In this document: one piece after another, positions 37,464-46,957 of the stretch
Position numbering within the stretch: position 1 is the first letter of the stretch
Layout of the letters: each line of letters starts with the position of its first letter
DNA from: Lutimonas zeaxanthinifaciens
GTDB taxonomy: Bacteria > Bacteroidota > Bacteroidia > Flavobacteriales > Flavobacteriaceae
DNA length: 64,000 nt
NCBI RefSeq assembly: GCF_030503675.1
Contig: NZ_CP129964.1
Coordinates: 310,001 to 374,000 of the forward strand
Reading direction: 5' to 3'
Translations under genes and position numbers: made by a program
The notes under the pieces: model-generated
Told to the model about the DNA's origin: nothing
The model's database searches: none
Seen by the model: only the letters and a program-made list of their open reading frames with translations

Positions 37464-38615
37464 CTACCTCGCCACCACCTTGATCGTGCTTTTCACTTGT
37501 GCCGCTATCTCTCGCGCTTTGGCTATATCCTCATTCACAATGGTTACATGGCCCATTTTTCTGAAGGGGCGGGTCTGTTTTTTCCCATAAATATGAGGTG
37601 TTACCCCGGGAATATGCAGGATATCCTCCATGCCCTGATAGACCACATCGCCAGAAAAGCCCTCGGCTCCAACCAAATTCACCATAATACCGGCCACTTT
37701 ACTGTCTGTATCGCCCAAGGGCATATTCAAAATGGATCGCATATGCTGTTCAAACTGGCTCGTATACGAAGCCTCAATACTGTAATGCCCTGAGTTGTGG
37801 GTTCGCGGAGCAACTTCATTAACCAGAATCTGATCATCTTCGGTCTGAAACATTTCAACCGCCAGTAAGCCCACGATTCCAAACTGATCCGCCACGCGCA
37901 AGGCTATTTCCCGCGCTTTTTCAGCTACAGAGGCATCAATTCGAGCGGGGCAGATCACATATTCCACCTGATTGGCCGTGGGATGGAATTCCATTTCAAC
38001 AACCGGATAGGTTTTGATCTCTCCGCTCTCATTACGAGAAACGATCACGGCCAATTCATTTTTAAAAGGAATCATTTCTTCCGCTATACAATCCACTTCG
38101 GGTAAACCGTCCAAATCCGCCTCTGAACGAATAACTTTAACTCCCGTTCCGTCATAACCAAATTGCGCAGACTTCCACACAAAAGGGAAGCTCGAAGCAA
38201 CATCCGAGGCCCGCAACTCCTCAACAGAACCAAATCGCGAATAAGGCGCCGTAGGAATACCGTGCTCAGCAAAAAAATCTTTTTGACGGCCTTTATGCTG
38301 AATGATCTCAAGAATCCGGGGTTGTGGAAAGATTTTTAAGCCTTCCTGAGCCAGCTTTTTCAAAGCCTCAATATTGACGTGTTCGATCTCAATGGTCAGC
38401 ACATCGACCTTTTTGCCAAATTCATAAACCGTATCAAAATCCATCAGGCTTCCATGATGAAATTCATTACAAATTTGTGCACAGGGTGCATTTTTATCTC
38501 CGTCAAGAATTACGGTAAAGATGTCATATTTCTGTGTTTCCGAAAGTAACATACGGCCTAACTGGCCTCCTCCAAGGACCCCGAGCCTAAAGTCTGATGA
38601 AAAGTAATTTTTCAC
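37464..38615 (-). CDS. purK: N5-carboxyaminoimidazole ribonucleotide synthase, GTG start
   Basis: 383 residues. The N-terminal segment GVLGGGQLGRMLL, the ATP-grasp middle (FPFVWKSAQFGYDGTGVKV), and EVAPRTHNSGHYSIEA are diagnostic of PurK. It converts AIR with bicarbonate and ATP to N5-CAIR in purine synthesis. The only start that keeps the N-terminus is GTG at 38615; a TAA lies six codons upstream and the next ATG is at residue 22, inside the nucleotide-binding loop. purE is not adjacent. Confidence 0.96.
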   Translation of the reverse strand: MKNYFSSDFRLGVLGGGQLGRMLLSETQKYDIFTVILDGDKNAPCAQICNEFHHGSLMDFDTVYEFGKKVDVLTIEIEHVNIEALKKLAQEGLKIFPQPRILEIIQHKGRQKDFFAEHGIPTAPYSRFGSVEELRASDVASSFPFVWKSAQFGYDGTGVKVIRSEADLDGLPEVDCIAEEMIPFKNELAVIVSRNESGEIKTYPVVEMEFHPTANQVEYVICPARIDASVAEKAREIALRVADQFGIVGLLAVEMFQTEDDQILVNEVAPRTHNSGHYSIEASYTSQFEQHMRSILNMPLGDTDSKVAGIMVNLVGAEGFSGDVVYQGMEDILHIPGVTPHIYGKKQTRPFRKMGHVTIVNEDIAKAREIAAQVKSTIKVVAR

Positions 38616-38630
38616 TTGATTTATACAATA

Positions 38631-39056
38631 TTAAAAGTTGGTAATTTGAAGCGTATTGGGCCCTGTAGTAATAACTCTGTATCTCCTTGCCGAAAAATTC
38701 ACTCCCTCGGTCATAGGTGCCCCGTCCAGAATACTGAATTCGCTGTCATCACAGGCACACTTCATGATAATACCGCTCTTAACGGTCATAGTTGAGCAGG
38801 GTTTTGGACTCAAATGGGGCGCACTGCGTTCCCAGGCCACAAAGGTGTTAATACCGTAATGATACACAATAATTCCGCTTATACCACCTTGTGAATAGGC
38901 CCAACCTCCAACCACCTGAAGGTCGATAAATTCAGGATTGTTCAAAAAAATAGTTTGATTTACGGGAATGTCCGGAAGCAAATCCTCAAATTCATTGTTC
39001 TCATTATCACATGAATAAAACAATACAAAAAAAAGTAATATCCAAAGTTTTTTCAC
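38631..39056 (-). CDS. Rieske-like lipoprotein with altered cluster ligands, GTG start
   Basis: 141 residues starting with GTG at 39056. A lipoprotein signal ends Tyr-Ser-Cys16. The rest follows the Rieske fold in outline: a Cys-Ser-Thr-Met where box I would have Cys-x-His, and CACDDSEF where box II would have Cys-x-x-His-Gly-Ser-x-Phe. Both His ligands are therefore absent, so a normal 2Fe-2S cluster is unlikely. It may bind another metal or use a disulfide. It lies 15 bases before purK on the same strand and may be co-transcribed. No close relative with a known role comes to mind. Confidence 0.7.
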   Translation of the reverse strand: MKKLWILLFFVLFYSCDNENNEFEDLLPDIPVNQTIFLNNPEFIDLQVVGGWAYSQGGISGIIVYHYGINTFVAWERSAPHLSPKPCSTMTVKSGIIMKCACDDSEFSILDGAPMTEGVNFSARRYRVITTGPNTLQITNF

Positions 39057-39177
39057 CTTTCCAAATTTTGGCGCAAGTTACAAATATTTTGGCTTGTATG
39101 GCAGGGATTTATAAGGTTCAAAAGAGGGGGTCTTTTAAATATTTGCCTCGGATTTTCGTTTATAAAATAGAATTTGG

Positions 39178-39185
39178 TACATTTG
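39178..39185 (+). promoter_or_regulatory. Possible -7 element before greA
   Basis: TAcaTTTG lies about 95 bases before the greA ATG. The upstream element is poor (TTTCG at about the right distance), so confidence is low. Confidence 0.4.
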
Positions 39186-39280
39186 TATCTAGATCTCATT
39201 CCAAATTCTTTGGTTTCGAGATTTTTTGTCTTTATATATCAAGGAACAATCCAAGGATTTTAATATAAAATTGTTTAAAA

Positions 39281-39754
39281 ATGAGTGATGTAGCCTACTA
39301 TTCAGCCGAGGGGTTGAAAAAACTGAGAGATGAGCTTGAGCAATTGGAACATGTTGAACGACCAAGAGTAACCAAGGAAATTGCTGATGCACGAGATAAA
39401 GGGGATTTGAGTGAAAATGCTGAATACCATGCTGCCAAAGAGGAGCAGTCTTTGCTTGAATATAAAATTGCTCAATTAAAAGATACCTTGTCCAAGGCGA
39501 GGCTAATCGACGAATCCTTGCTTGATACTTCAAAAGTATTGGCTTTATCAAAGGTGAAGATCAAGAATATTGAAAACAATATGGAATTTGAGTACACTTT
39601 GGTTGCTGATGCAGTGTCGGATCTTTCACAGGGAAAGCTCTCCGTAGGATCTCCAATAGGGAAAGGACTTTTGGGAAAAGAAGTAGGGGATGTTGCTGAG
39701 ATTCAGGTGCCAAGTGGTATTATGAAATTTGAAATTCTGAGTATTTCAAGATAG
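39281..39754 (+). CDS. greA: Transcript cleavage factor GreA
   Basis: 157 residues. The N-terminal coiled coil carries the acidic tip DARDKGDLSENAEYHAAKEEQ (shown in part), the residues that reach into the RNA polymerase channel. A C-terminal FKBP-like domain ends with GDVAEIQVPSG. It rescues backtracked RNA polymerase. It is monocistronic. The leader is about 90 bases. Confidence 0.97.
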   Translation: MSDVAYYSAEGLKKLRDELEQLEHVERPRVTKEIADARDKGDLSENAEYHAAKEEQSLLEYKIAQLKDTLSKARLIDESLLDTSKVLALSKVKIKNIENNMEFEYTLVADAVSDLSQGKLSVGSPIGKGLLGKEVGDVAEIQVPSGIMKFEILSISR

Positions 39755-39889
39755 TTTCGGCTTTCAGTCGAAATATCAGTTAATATTGGAGTCAATAAAG
39801 GCTTCAATAATAGACTGCAAATTGGACATCAGGTCAAATTTTCTCATAAAAAACGTATCTTAGATACGATTAATAATCAAACCTAAGCT

Positions 39890-40285
39890 ATGAGTACCCT
39901 ATTCACCAAGATCATTAATGGAGAGATCCCGAGCTATAAAGTGGCGGAGAATGATCATTATTTCGCCTTTTTAGACATTAACCCTAATTCCAAGGGACAT
40001 ACCCTTGTGGTGCCCAAAAAAGAGGATGATAAAATATTTGATCTGAACGAAGATGAATATTTACAGTTGATGCGTTTTTCTTACAAAGTTGCAAAAGCCA
40101 TTGAACGGGCAGTTCCTTGCGAACGCGTGGGAATGACTGTTATCGGCTTGGAAGTTCCACATGTACATGTACACCTGATTCCATTGCATACTATGGCAGA
40201 CGCTAATTTTTCAAAGAAAGAGGAACTGACCCGTGAATTATTTCAGGAGATTGCCTATGAGATTTCCCGAAACTTCAAAGAGTAG
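39890..40285 (+). CDS. HIT family nucleotide-binding protein
   Basis: 131 residues. The catalytic histidine triad is present as HVHVHLIP near residues 98-105, and FLDINPNSKGHTLVVPK occurs in the N-terminal half. The family hydrolyses nucleoside phosphoramidates and similar compounds. A small palindrome CGTATC-TTA-GATACG lies 24 bases before the start. Its 3' end faces the DUF3999 gene, 12 bases away. Confidence 0.93.
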   Translation: MSTLFTKIINGEIPSYKVAENDHYFAFLDINPNSKGHTLVVPKKEDDKIFDLNEDEYLQLMRFSYKVAKAIERAVPCERVGMTVIGLEVPHVHVHLIPLHTMADANFSKKEELTRELFQEIAYEISRNFKE

Positions 40286-40297
40286 TTTTCAATTTAT

Positions 40298-41536
40298 TTA
40301 TTTTGATTTCATCATTTTAAAAGTGAACCATCCCAGCATGGCTATGATCACAATCATCACAGCCCAAAGCCAAAGTTTATTCTTGAGAAATGGTTCTTTA
40401 GGAGCAGGGATTATTTTTTCGATCTTTTGTTCTGCTCCAAGTGTCAAAGGTTTCAGTTCTGTCGGAATTTTAGCTTTAAAATACTGAAGGTCATAACTTG
40501 GTTTTTGAGCTTTTTCAGATCCGTAAAACAGATAATATTTAGCCAGCTCATCAAACCTTGCAATGATTTCATAGGAGAATCCGCCCACTTCGAATTTCTC
40601 GATGTTTAAGGGCTGATTGTCGCGATTATAGATTTTAACCCGTAACTTCTTCAAAAGTGTGCTTTTAAAATCATATCGAGAATCTTCAAAGGAGCTTAGA
40701 GTCCCGTTTAAAAGCGTTCTGTAACGGTATCTCCAACCTTTTTCTGTTTTGGTGCTGTCAGATAGGTATTCTATGCTAACAGGGCGGTAAAAATCATAGT
40801 TGGCATCCAAAGAAATTGTCATTGAACTGACCGGGACCTGATCTGTCATTTGGATCTCATAAACACTAGTATTCAATTCCGTATTTTCAGAAGAATCAAG
40901 GGATGCAATTTTATAGGCGCGATAATTCCCTTTGTTTTCCTGAATTGAACTTATTTTGGCAGAAAGAAATTTAGGGTCTTTGACCTTTTTAACCAATATT
41001 CTGAAATATTTATAGCGGGCGGTAGCAAAATTAATATCAGTGAACTGATAGTCAGTATCTTGATTCTTAATGGAAAGGATTCTGTAATCATCTTCAATTG
41101 TAAACCAGTTCAATTGATCCTGACTTGCTTCCAGCTTTAAGCGCCAGTCAAAGTTCTTTTCATCGAAATTCAGTTTAATCCGATTAATGTCTCCATCCTT
41201 TGGGATTTCCAGGGTAACATAATATCCTTTTTTAGTATAAGAAGAATTGATGACGTTAAAGGGAATATCAAGTAGAATCGTTTTATCCTGTAAATGATTG
41301 AGAAAATAAGGAACCTCAACGGAATCTTTTTTTCGGGTAATTCCAATGATACGAAGTTCATTAAATCCGTGGTAAAGGTTATTCATCGTTTCAATGGGCA
41401 ATTCTATACGATGCCATTGATCTTTTATCCCGGTGATCTCTCTTTTGTAATCGAATTCATTATTTTGACCGAAAGCCTTCAGGCACAACAAAAAAACAAA
41501 GATGATCAGAAATTTAACCCTCACTATCACTTTCAT
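40298..41536 (-). CDS. DUF3999-like exported membrane-anchored protein
   Basis: 412 residues. A signal peptide (about 1-23) is followed by a long beta-rich, F5/8-type region and one C-terminal membrane helix (about 390-408) with a short basic tail. The gene overlaps the DUF2339 gene by 23 bases. DUF3999 and DUF2339 proteins occur side by side in many genomes, which supports the call. Most of the chain should be in the periplasm. A joint role with the DUF2339 membrane protein in envelope upkeep is an inference. Confidence 0.7.
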   Translation of the reverse strand: MKVIVRVKFLIIFVFLLCLKAFGQNNEFDYKREITGIKDQWHRIELPIETMNNLYHGFNELRIIGITRKKDSVEVPYFLNHLQDKTILLDIPFNVINSSYTKKGYYVTLEIPKDGDINRIKLNFDEKNFDWRLKLEASQDQLNWFTIEDDYRILSIKNQDTDYQFTDINFATARYKYFRILVKKVKDPKFLSAKISSIQENKGNYRAYKIASLDSSENTELNTSVYEIQMTDQVPVSSMTISLDANYDFYRPVSIEYLSDSTKTEKGWRYRYRTLLNGTLSSFEDSRYDFKSTLLKKLRVKIYNRDNQPLNIEKFEVGGFSYEIIARFDELAKYYLFYGSEKAQKPSYDLQYFKAKIPTELKPLTLGAEQKIEKIIPAPKEPFLKNKLWLWAVMIVIIAMLGWFTFKMMKSK

Positions 41537-44201
41537 CAGAAATTACGGTTTTAAATTTATTATATAAGAATGAGATAATTAAGAGTAGGACCCCAAGAGC
41601 CAGGAATAGTATCGTTTTTGATAAGGTATTCAGCTGGCTAACATCGTATAGGAATAGTTTTATTAGGGTTACTCCAAATAACACGATGGCGCCTATTCTA
41701 AGGTGTTTTTTATGTTTCCAGATACCGATGGAGATCATGATCAGCGAAAAGATTCCCCATAAAATACTCAAGCCGAGTTTATAAGATTCTGAATTCCCCG
41801 CCAGTGCCATCAGATTCAACAACTCACTGCTTACCACCCATAAGACGGTGAAATAGAGAAATAGCTCTGGCAGGGGTTTGTTTTTGATATTCATGAATTC
41901 CTGAAGAATGTATTTGTAACTCGCGAAAAGTATAATCGCTAAAAAAGTCAAAGACAAATACCTGATCAGGATATTGAATTGCCCGATTTCATAAAAGGAA
42001 GATAATTCCCGATTGAGGTAACTATCGCGTAATTCACTCAAGACATACAATCCCTGTACTAAAAAGACAAATATAACTGCAACATTAAGCAGTAAGTTTA
42101 TCGTTCCCAGATCCTTATTTCGGAACTTCTTCATATTCAAAAAGGAAAGAATAGTCAGAAAAACCAGAGAAAAATTAATGATCCAGATCCTTTTAAAATC
42201 CAATAAATCATAATTCATCGCCTCATTATAGCCATCACTCTCTATAACAGAATATATAAAAAGCTGATTCCAGTAGTTTTGAATTTCAACTACGAAAGCG
42301 CCATAAATCCCAAGAATAAGGATCGCAGGCAACGAAAAATACAGGATTCTTGAATTTTGACTTCGATTCTCGTTTTCATTTGATTGAAATTCTGTTTTTG
42401 TATGGATCCAATTGATAAACAGAAACGCAGCTATAAATACGACAGAACTGAGAAAATAAGTATTCAAAATCGGCGTTATTTCTCCGTTTTGAAAATCCAT
42501 TGTGCTAAGATTATATTGAGTTGACCAGTCTTGTATCAGGCTTGATACTGACAAAATCATCAAAACATAAGAGATCTGTTCATAAATTCTGATCTGCTTA
42601 GATCTGCCGATCCAAAATAGTAGCGCAGCTTCTCCCACCCAAAGCAGAGTCACCCAGTTCCCATCCAGTTGAACGGGTATAGTGATGGTGATAAATACCA
42701 AAACCAATCCGGAAATCAAATAAAACAGGTTTTTATCAGCCAGTTTCTGCCTGTAAATAACAAAACTCACTATAAAATGAATAAGGCCGTTTAAGAGTGT
42801 AAACAAACCGAGAAAATTATTTCCGGGAACGTGATCTTCCAAAGTGGCATAACCGATTCCGTAAAAAATCAATGAATTTAATAAGATAAGTATGATATCT
42901 AATGTACCATACTTTTCTTTTTTGATCAATTTGAAGGCCAAAAATGTTATGTAAAAAATGGCAAAGAACACAACCAGATATGTCAAGCAAAGACCAAATT
43001 GCGTTTCCAGCTCAAAACTTGTTCCGTACCAGCTAAAGAAAATAAGCCATGTGAGTGCAAAAGAGGAAAAGAAAATGATCTTCCAGTATTTTTTAAAAGC
43101 CAGAATGAGTATACCGATATTGATGACAGAAATATACCCGAATAATACGGCTGCATTTCCGGAATCTCTGCTCAGCAAGAACGGAACAGCATAAGCTCCT
43201 ACCAATCCTATCAGTCCGATAATTTCCTTATTGTAATTGAGTGCTGCAATCACAGTAAAAACCGTGAATACCACCATTAAAACAAATGTCAGAATTTGAG
43301 GAAAGAGATCATAAAAGCTATAAGCAGCAAAGGTGATGAAATAGAAAATAGCCATTGCACCACTTACAAGTACGGCACTAAAGTTTTCATATTTTACTTT
43401 CAGTTTCATCCCAATTCCTAAAAGCCCGATTCCAACCAGATAACCCAATACGATTCTTGTCAAAGGGCTGATCAGGTCATGTTCTATGGAGTATTTGGTT
43501 CCAATCCCTACACCGATGATCAGTATGGCAATACCAATCTTATTGATGAGGTTCTCACCAATGAATTTTTCCAGATTTACCAGATTATCCAAGGATTTCC
43601 TTTTCTGTATTTGTTTCTCGTCGGAAGCTCGACTCTTGTGCTCACCTGATCCCTTAGGAGCCACTGTCCCTTGAAGAGTCACTGACTCTTTCGGCCTTGC
43701 GGCCAAAGTTCTTTGCTGAACTTTTCTGTCAGATGGCATCGCGATCCAAAGAATGATATAGATCAGTATTCCGATACCAAAGAACAGGGTTAATAAAGAC
43801 CACAGAAACCGGATCAGCAATTTGTTTAAATTCAGATAGTCTGCTATTCCGGCGCATACGCCGCCAAAAATAGAGTAGCTTGTGTTTCGACAAAGTTTTT
43901 TTGGTTTAAAACTGGAAACAGGTCTTGTTGTATGAGTATGTGATATCTCTTGATGGATCTCACGGACGCTTTCACCTGTTTTTTCATCATTCGTCTTAAA
44001 CTCAGGCTTACCAATTTTTTCCTTATTGGATGCCTCAAAATCTCTTGCATCTTTTTCCGGGTCCAGCGAATATTTTGATTTTTTTAAAGCGTAAATATCT
44101 TCCTTTAATTGATTTATTTCGCCAGAGAAGTCTTCCTGCTGCTTTAATAGTAGTTCGAGCTTTTCAAGTAATAATTTGATCTGATCTGGATTGTCCGACA
44201 T
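41514..44201 (-). CDS. PspC-DUF2339 fusion membrane protein
   Basis: 895 residues. An N-terminal coiled coil (about 1-35) leads to a PspC domain (about 100-165, with SIFGGVCAGIADYL and a helix) and then DUF2339, a chain of more than twenty hydrophobic helices to the end. DUF2339 proteins are large inner-membrane proteins of unknown function. The fused PspC domain hints at envelope-stress sensing. It is upstream of, and overlaps, the DUF3999 gene, and follows the histidine kinase on the same strand after 102 bases. Confidence 0.85.
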   Translation of the reverse strand: MSDNPDQIKLLLEKLELLLKQQEDFSGEINQLKEDIYALKKSKYSLDPEKDARDFEASNKEKIGKPEFKTNDEKTGESVREIHQEISHTHTTRPVSSFKPKKLCRNTSYSIFGGVCAGIADYLNLNKLLIRFLWSLLTLFFGIGILIYIILWIAMPSDRKVQQRTLAARPKESVTLQGTVAPKGSGEHKSRASDEKQIQKRKSLDNLVNLEKFIGENLINKIGIAILIIGVGIGTKYSIEHDLISPLTRIVLGYLVGIGLLGIGMKLKVKYENFSAVLVSGAMAIFYFITFAAYSFYDLFPQILTFVLMVVFTVFTVIAALNYNKEIIGLIGLVGAYAVPFLLSRDSGNAAVLFGYISVINIGILILAFKKYWKIIFFSSFALTWLIFFSWYGTSFELETQFGLCLTYLVVFFAIFYITFLAFKLIKKEKYGTLDIILILLNSLIFYGIGYATLEDHVPGNNFLGLFTLLNGLIHFIVSFVIYRQKLADKNLFYLISGLVLVFITITIPVQLDGNWVTLLWVGEAALLFWIGRSKQIRIYEQISYVLMILSVSSLIQDWSTQYNLSTMDFQNGEITPILNTYFLSSVVFIAAFLFINWIHTKTEFQSNENENRSQNSRILYFSLPAILILGIYGAFVVEIQNYWNQLFIYSVIESDGYNEAMNYDLLDFKRIWIINFSLVFLTILSFLNMKKFRNKDLGTINLLLNVAVIFVFLVQGLYVLSELRDSYLNRELSSFYEIGQFNILIRYLSLTFLAIILFASYKYILQEFMNIKNKPLPELFLYFTVLWVVSSELLNLMALAGNSESYKLGLSILWGIFSLIMISIGIWKHKKHLRIGAIVLFGVTLIKLFLYDVSQLNTLSKTILFLALGVLLLIISFLYNKFKTVISDESDSEG

Positions 44202-44303
44202 GACTTATGGTTTAGTTGCTCAAAATTTCCAATGGAATGATTTAAATAACAACTGAATATATTCAGGAATTATCCTTGAAATAGCTTAAAAATATTTCAA
44301 TAG

Positions 44304-45497
44304 TTAATTATCAGCCATTTTTAACTGGATATGAAACGTAGTTCCTTTTCCAATTTCTGATTTTTTTACGTAAATACGACCTTTGTGATAGTCGTTAATG
44401 ATCCGCTTAGTAAGTGATAATCCAAGACCCCAACCTCTTTTCTTTGTCGTGTAGCCGGGTTCAAATATTTTTTTGTGGAGTCTTTTAGGGATGCCTTTTC
44501 CGGTGTCTGTTATGGTCACCACTGCATTTGAATTCTCTTGTGTCACATGGATATCAATCTTACCTTTTCCCTGCATGGCATCAATGGCATTCTTCACCAG
44601 ATTTTCAATCACCCAACTGTAAAGCTGAAGGTTTAAATCCACATACAAAGGTTTGTCGTTTTCTGTATGAAAATTAAATTCAATCTGTTTAAAACTTCTC
44701 GATCGTATATAATCAAAGGCTGTGTTCGTTTCAGCTACGATATCATGCCTTGTTAGTTTTGGAATAGATCCAATTTTAGAGAATCTGTCGGCAATCGTAT
44801 TCAGGCGGGATACATCTTTTTCAATTTCCTGCACCGTATCTTCTTCCACATTTTCCATACGCAGTAACTCAACCCAGCCAAGAAGAGAAGAAAGGGGAGT
44901 CCCGATCTGATGTGCAGTTTCCTTTGCCATACCGGCCCATAATTTATTCTGCTCCGCGATCTTATTCGACTTAAAGGCCAGGTAAATGATAGTCCCAAAT
45001 AGGATGAGAATCAGTAAAAGCCCCAGAGGGTAATATTGTAAACGATTCAGTAAATCGGAATCTCTGTAATAGATCTTTTCAGTGATATTGACATTATCCA
45101 GTTGAAAATTCACGATCAGCGGTTCATTTTCCTCCTTCATAATCTGCAATTGCCGGCTCAGGTATAAACGGTCATCAACATCAAGTTTGGTAAAACGTTT
45201 GGTATTTTCGACATCAAGATTTGCCCAACGATTAATATCACCATTTTCATAGGTGATGATCATAGGAATACTTCTGTTGCTCTGAATAATTTTCTCCTCC
45301 AGTGAAACATCAATATCCAAGTCGGCATTATTGAAATTCTCATAGGCCGTAGCAAGAACTTCCATCTTAATGCGCTCTTCATTCTTGAATTGTTTAAAAA
45401 ACTGATTAGTATTCCATAAAATGGAAGAAACTATTAAAAATGACGCCAGGATCAGCGACCATTTGATAAGAGTTTTACTACTAGGGAGTTGATTCAT
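44304..45497 (-). CDS. Sensor histidine kinase, orphan
   Basis: 397 residues from the ATG at 45497; a TTG upstream is rejected. Two membrane helices (about 11-30 and 150-172) flank a periplasmic domain of about 115 residues. The H-box is TAHQIGTPLSSLLGW, the N-box is ENLVKNAIDAMQG, and G boxes are DTGKGIP and GWGLGLSL. There is no HAMP domain. No response regulator gene lies within the window near it, so the partner is elsewhere. It is upstream of the DUF2339/DUF3999 genes on the same strand. Confidence 0.93.
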   Translation of the reverse strand: MNQLPSSKTLIKWSLILASFLIVSSILWNTNQFFKQFKNEERIKMEVLATAYENFNNADLDIDVSLEEKIIQSNRSIPMIITYENGDINRWANLDVENTKRFTKLDVDDRLYLSRQLQIMKEENEPLIVNFQLDNVNITEKIYYRDSDLLNRLQYYPLGLLLILILFGTIIYLAFKSNKIAEQNKLWAGMAKETAHQIGTPLSSLLGWVELLRMENVEEDTVQEIEKDVSRLNTIADRFSKIGSIPKLTRHDIVAETNTAFDYIRSRSFKQIEFNFHTENDKPLYVDLNLQLYSWVIENLVKNAIDAMQGKGKIDIHVTQENSNAVVTITDTGKGIPKRLHKKIFEPGYTTKKRGWGLGLSLTKRIINDYHKGRIYVKKSEIGKGTTFHIQLKMADN

Positions 45498-45572
45498 TAA
45501 GAGCAAATATATAATATTCTTGTTTTATAACTGAATATTAGAGCGCTTATTATATGTAAAAATAATTATAGC

Positions 45573-45580
45573 TATTTTTG
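45573..45580 (+). promoter_or_regulatory. Possible -7 element before the flavin reductase gene
   Basis: TAttTTTG ends 17 bases before the TTG start. No clear -33 TTG is seen. Confidence 0.4.
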
Positions 45581-45597
45581 TTGAAAAATACGCTCAA

Positions 45598-46458
45598 TTG
45601 TTAACAATTCACCCCAAAGATACAGTCACATCAACCCTGCATTCGTACTTGCTTTCAGCGGTTGCTCCGAGGCCGATTGCCTTGGCAAGTACAATTGATG
45701 AAGAAGGGCGGCCCAACCTGTCTCCTTTTAGTTTTTTTAATGTTTTCAGTGCGAACCCTCCGATTTTGATTTTTTCACCTGCAAGAAGGGTACGTGATAA
45801 CACCACCAAGCATACGCTGGAAAATGCTAAAGAAACAAAGGAGGTAGTCATTAATGTCGTTACGTACGATATCGTTCAGCAAACTTCCCTTTCAAGTACC
45901 GAATATGACAAAGGGGTGAACGAATTTGATAAGGCAGGTTTTACCATGATCGAATCTGAAAAAGTAAAACCCTTTCGAGTAAAGGAGTCACCGGTTCAGT
46001 TTGAGTGTAAGATTCTTGAGATCAAGCAAATGGGACGGGAAGGCGGTGCCGGCAACCTGATCATCTGTGAGGTGGTATGTATGCATGTGGATGAGATGGT
46101 CCTGGATGAGGAGGGTAAAATTGACCAGTTAAAACTCGATCTTGTGGCAAGAGCGGGAGGAAGTTTGTACAGCAGGGCAAGAGAATCTTTTTTTGAAATA
46201 CCCAAGCCAATTAAGAATAAAGGAATAGGTATAGATGCATTACCTGAAAACGTAAGGAATAGTGTTGTTTTGAGTGGGAATGACCTTGGCATGTTGGGCA
46301 ATGTGGAACATTTACCGGAAGAGTCGGATGTTAATAAGTTTCTGCAAGACAATCCTCAATTTATGACTTCAGAAATAAATGAAAAGCATAAATTTGCTCA
46401 GGACTTTTTATCCAGGAACGATGTTGAAAGTGCCTGGAAGGTGATCCTGGGCAAGTAG
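45598..46458 (+). CDS. Flavin reductase-like FMN-binding protein, TTG start
   Basis: 286 residues. It has the flavin-reductase barrel: an APRPIALASTIDEEGRPN strand pair, SPFSFFNVFSANPP, and an RRVRDNTTKHTLENA segment. Relatives known to me begin Met-Leu-Thr-Ile-(Asn/His)-Pro-Lys, and this frame reads the same from TTG at 45598 with no ATG upstream or near. It probably binds FMN in the cytoplasm; the substrate is unknown. The 100-residue tail beyond the barrel is usual for the Bacteroidetes form. Confidence 0.87.
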   Translation: MLTIHPKDTVTSTLHSYLLSAVAPRPIALASTIDEEGRPNLSPFSFFNVFSANPPILIFSPARRVRDNTTKHTLENAKETKEVVINVVTYDIVQQTSLSSTEYDKGVNEFDKAGFTMIESEKVKPFRVKESPVQFECKILEIKQMGREGGAGNLIICEVVCMHVDEMVLDEEGKIDQLKLDLVARAGGSLYSRARESFFEIPKPIKNKGIGIDALPENVRNSVVLSGNDLGMLGNVEHLPEESDVNKFLQDNPQFMTSEINEKHKFAQDFLSRNDVESAWKVILGK

Positions 46459-46515
46459 AAAAGACTAAAAAATATTGAATTAAACAGACGAATAATAATA
46501 GTAGACAATTTAAAA

Positions 46516-46887
46516 ATGGAAGTAACTGGAAAAATCAAAAAGATTGACGAAACAAAGACATTTGGAAACAATGGATTTAGAAAAAGAGAAATGGTTCTAA
46601 CCACTGATGAGCAGTATCCACAAATGTTATTGATCGAATTTGTACAGGACAAATGTGATTTATTGAACAATTTTAATGAAGGAGAAGAAATCAAAGTAAG
46701 CATCAATCTTAGAGGAAGAGAGTGGATCAATCCACAGGGAGAAGCCAAGTATTTCAATTCGATCCAGGGATGGAGAATTGAGAAAGTTCAGGCAGGAGCT
46801 CCTGGTGAGGTTCCACCAATGGATGCAGCGAGTTTTGCTCCGGCAACAAATATCGATGAAAATGAACCAGACGATCTTCCTTTCTAA
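46516..46887 (+). CDS. DUF3127 protein
   Basis: 123 residues. The first 90 form an OB-like beta barrel (VTGKIKKIDETKTFG, KREMVLTTDEQYPQ, INLRGREWINPQGEAKYF). The rest is an acidic, Pro/Ala-rich tail ending DDLPF, like the tail of single-stranded-DNA-binding proteins. The DUF is common in Bacteroidetes; a DNA-binding role is suggested by the fold and tail only. It is a single gene with its own terminator 25 bases on. Confidence 0.88.
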   Translation: MEVTGKIKKIDETKTFGNNGFRKREMVLTTDEQYPQMLLIEFVQDKCDLLNNFNEGEEIKVSINLRGREWINPQGEAKYFNSIQGWRIEKVQAGAPGEVPPMDAASFAPATNIDENEPDDLPF

Positions 46888-46911
46888 GATCATCGATTCA
46901 TACGATTTAAT

Positions 46912-46945
46912 AAAAACCATCAACCTCCGGGATTGATGGTTTTTG
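46912..46945 (+). terminator. Terminator between DUF3127 gene and aat
   Basis: AAAACCATCAA pairs with TTGATGGTTTT around a nine-base loop and a T-run follows. It ends 13 bases before the aat ATG. Confidence 0.85.
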
Positions 46946-46957
46946 TATTTTTATACT

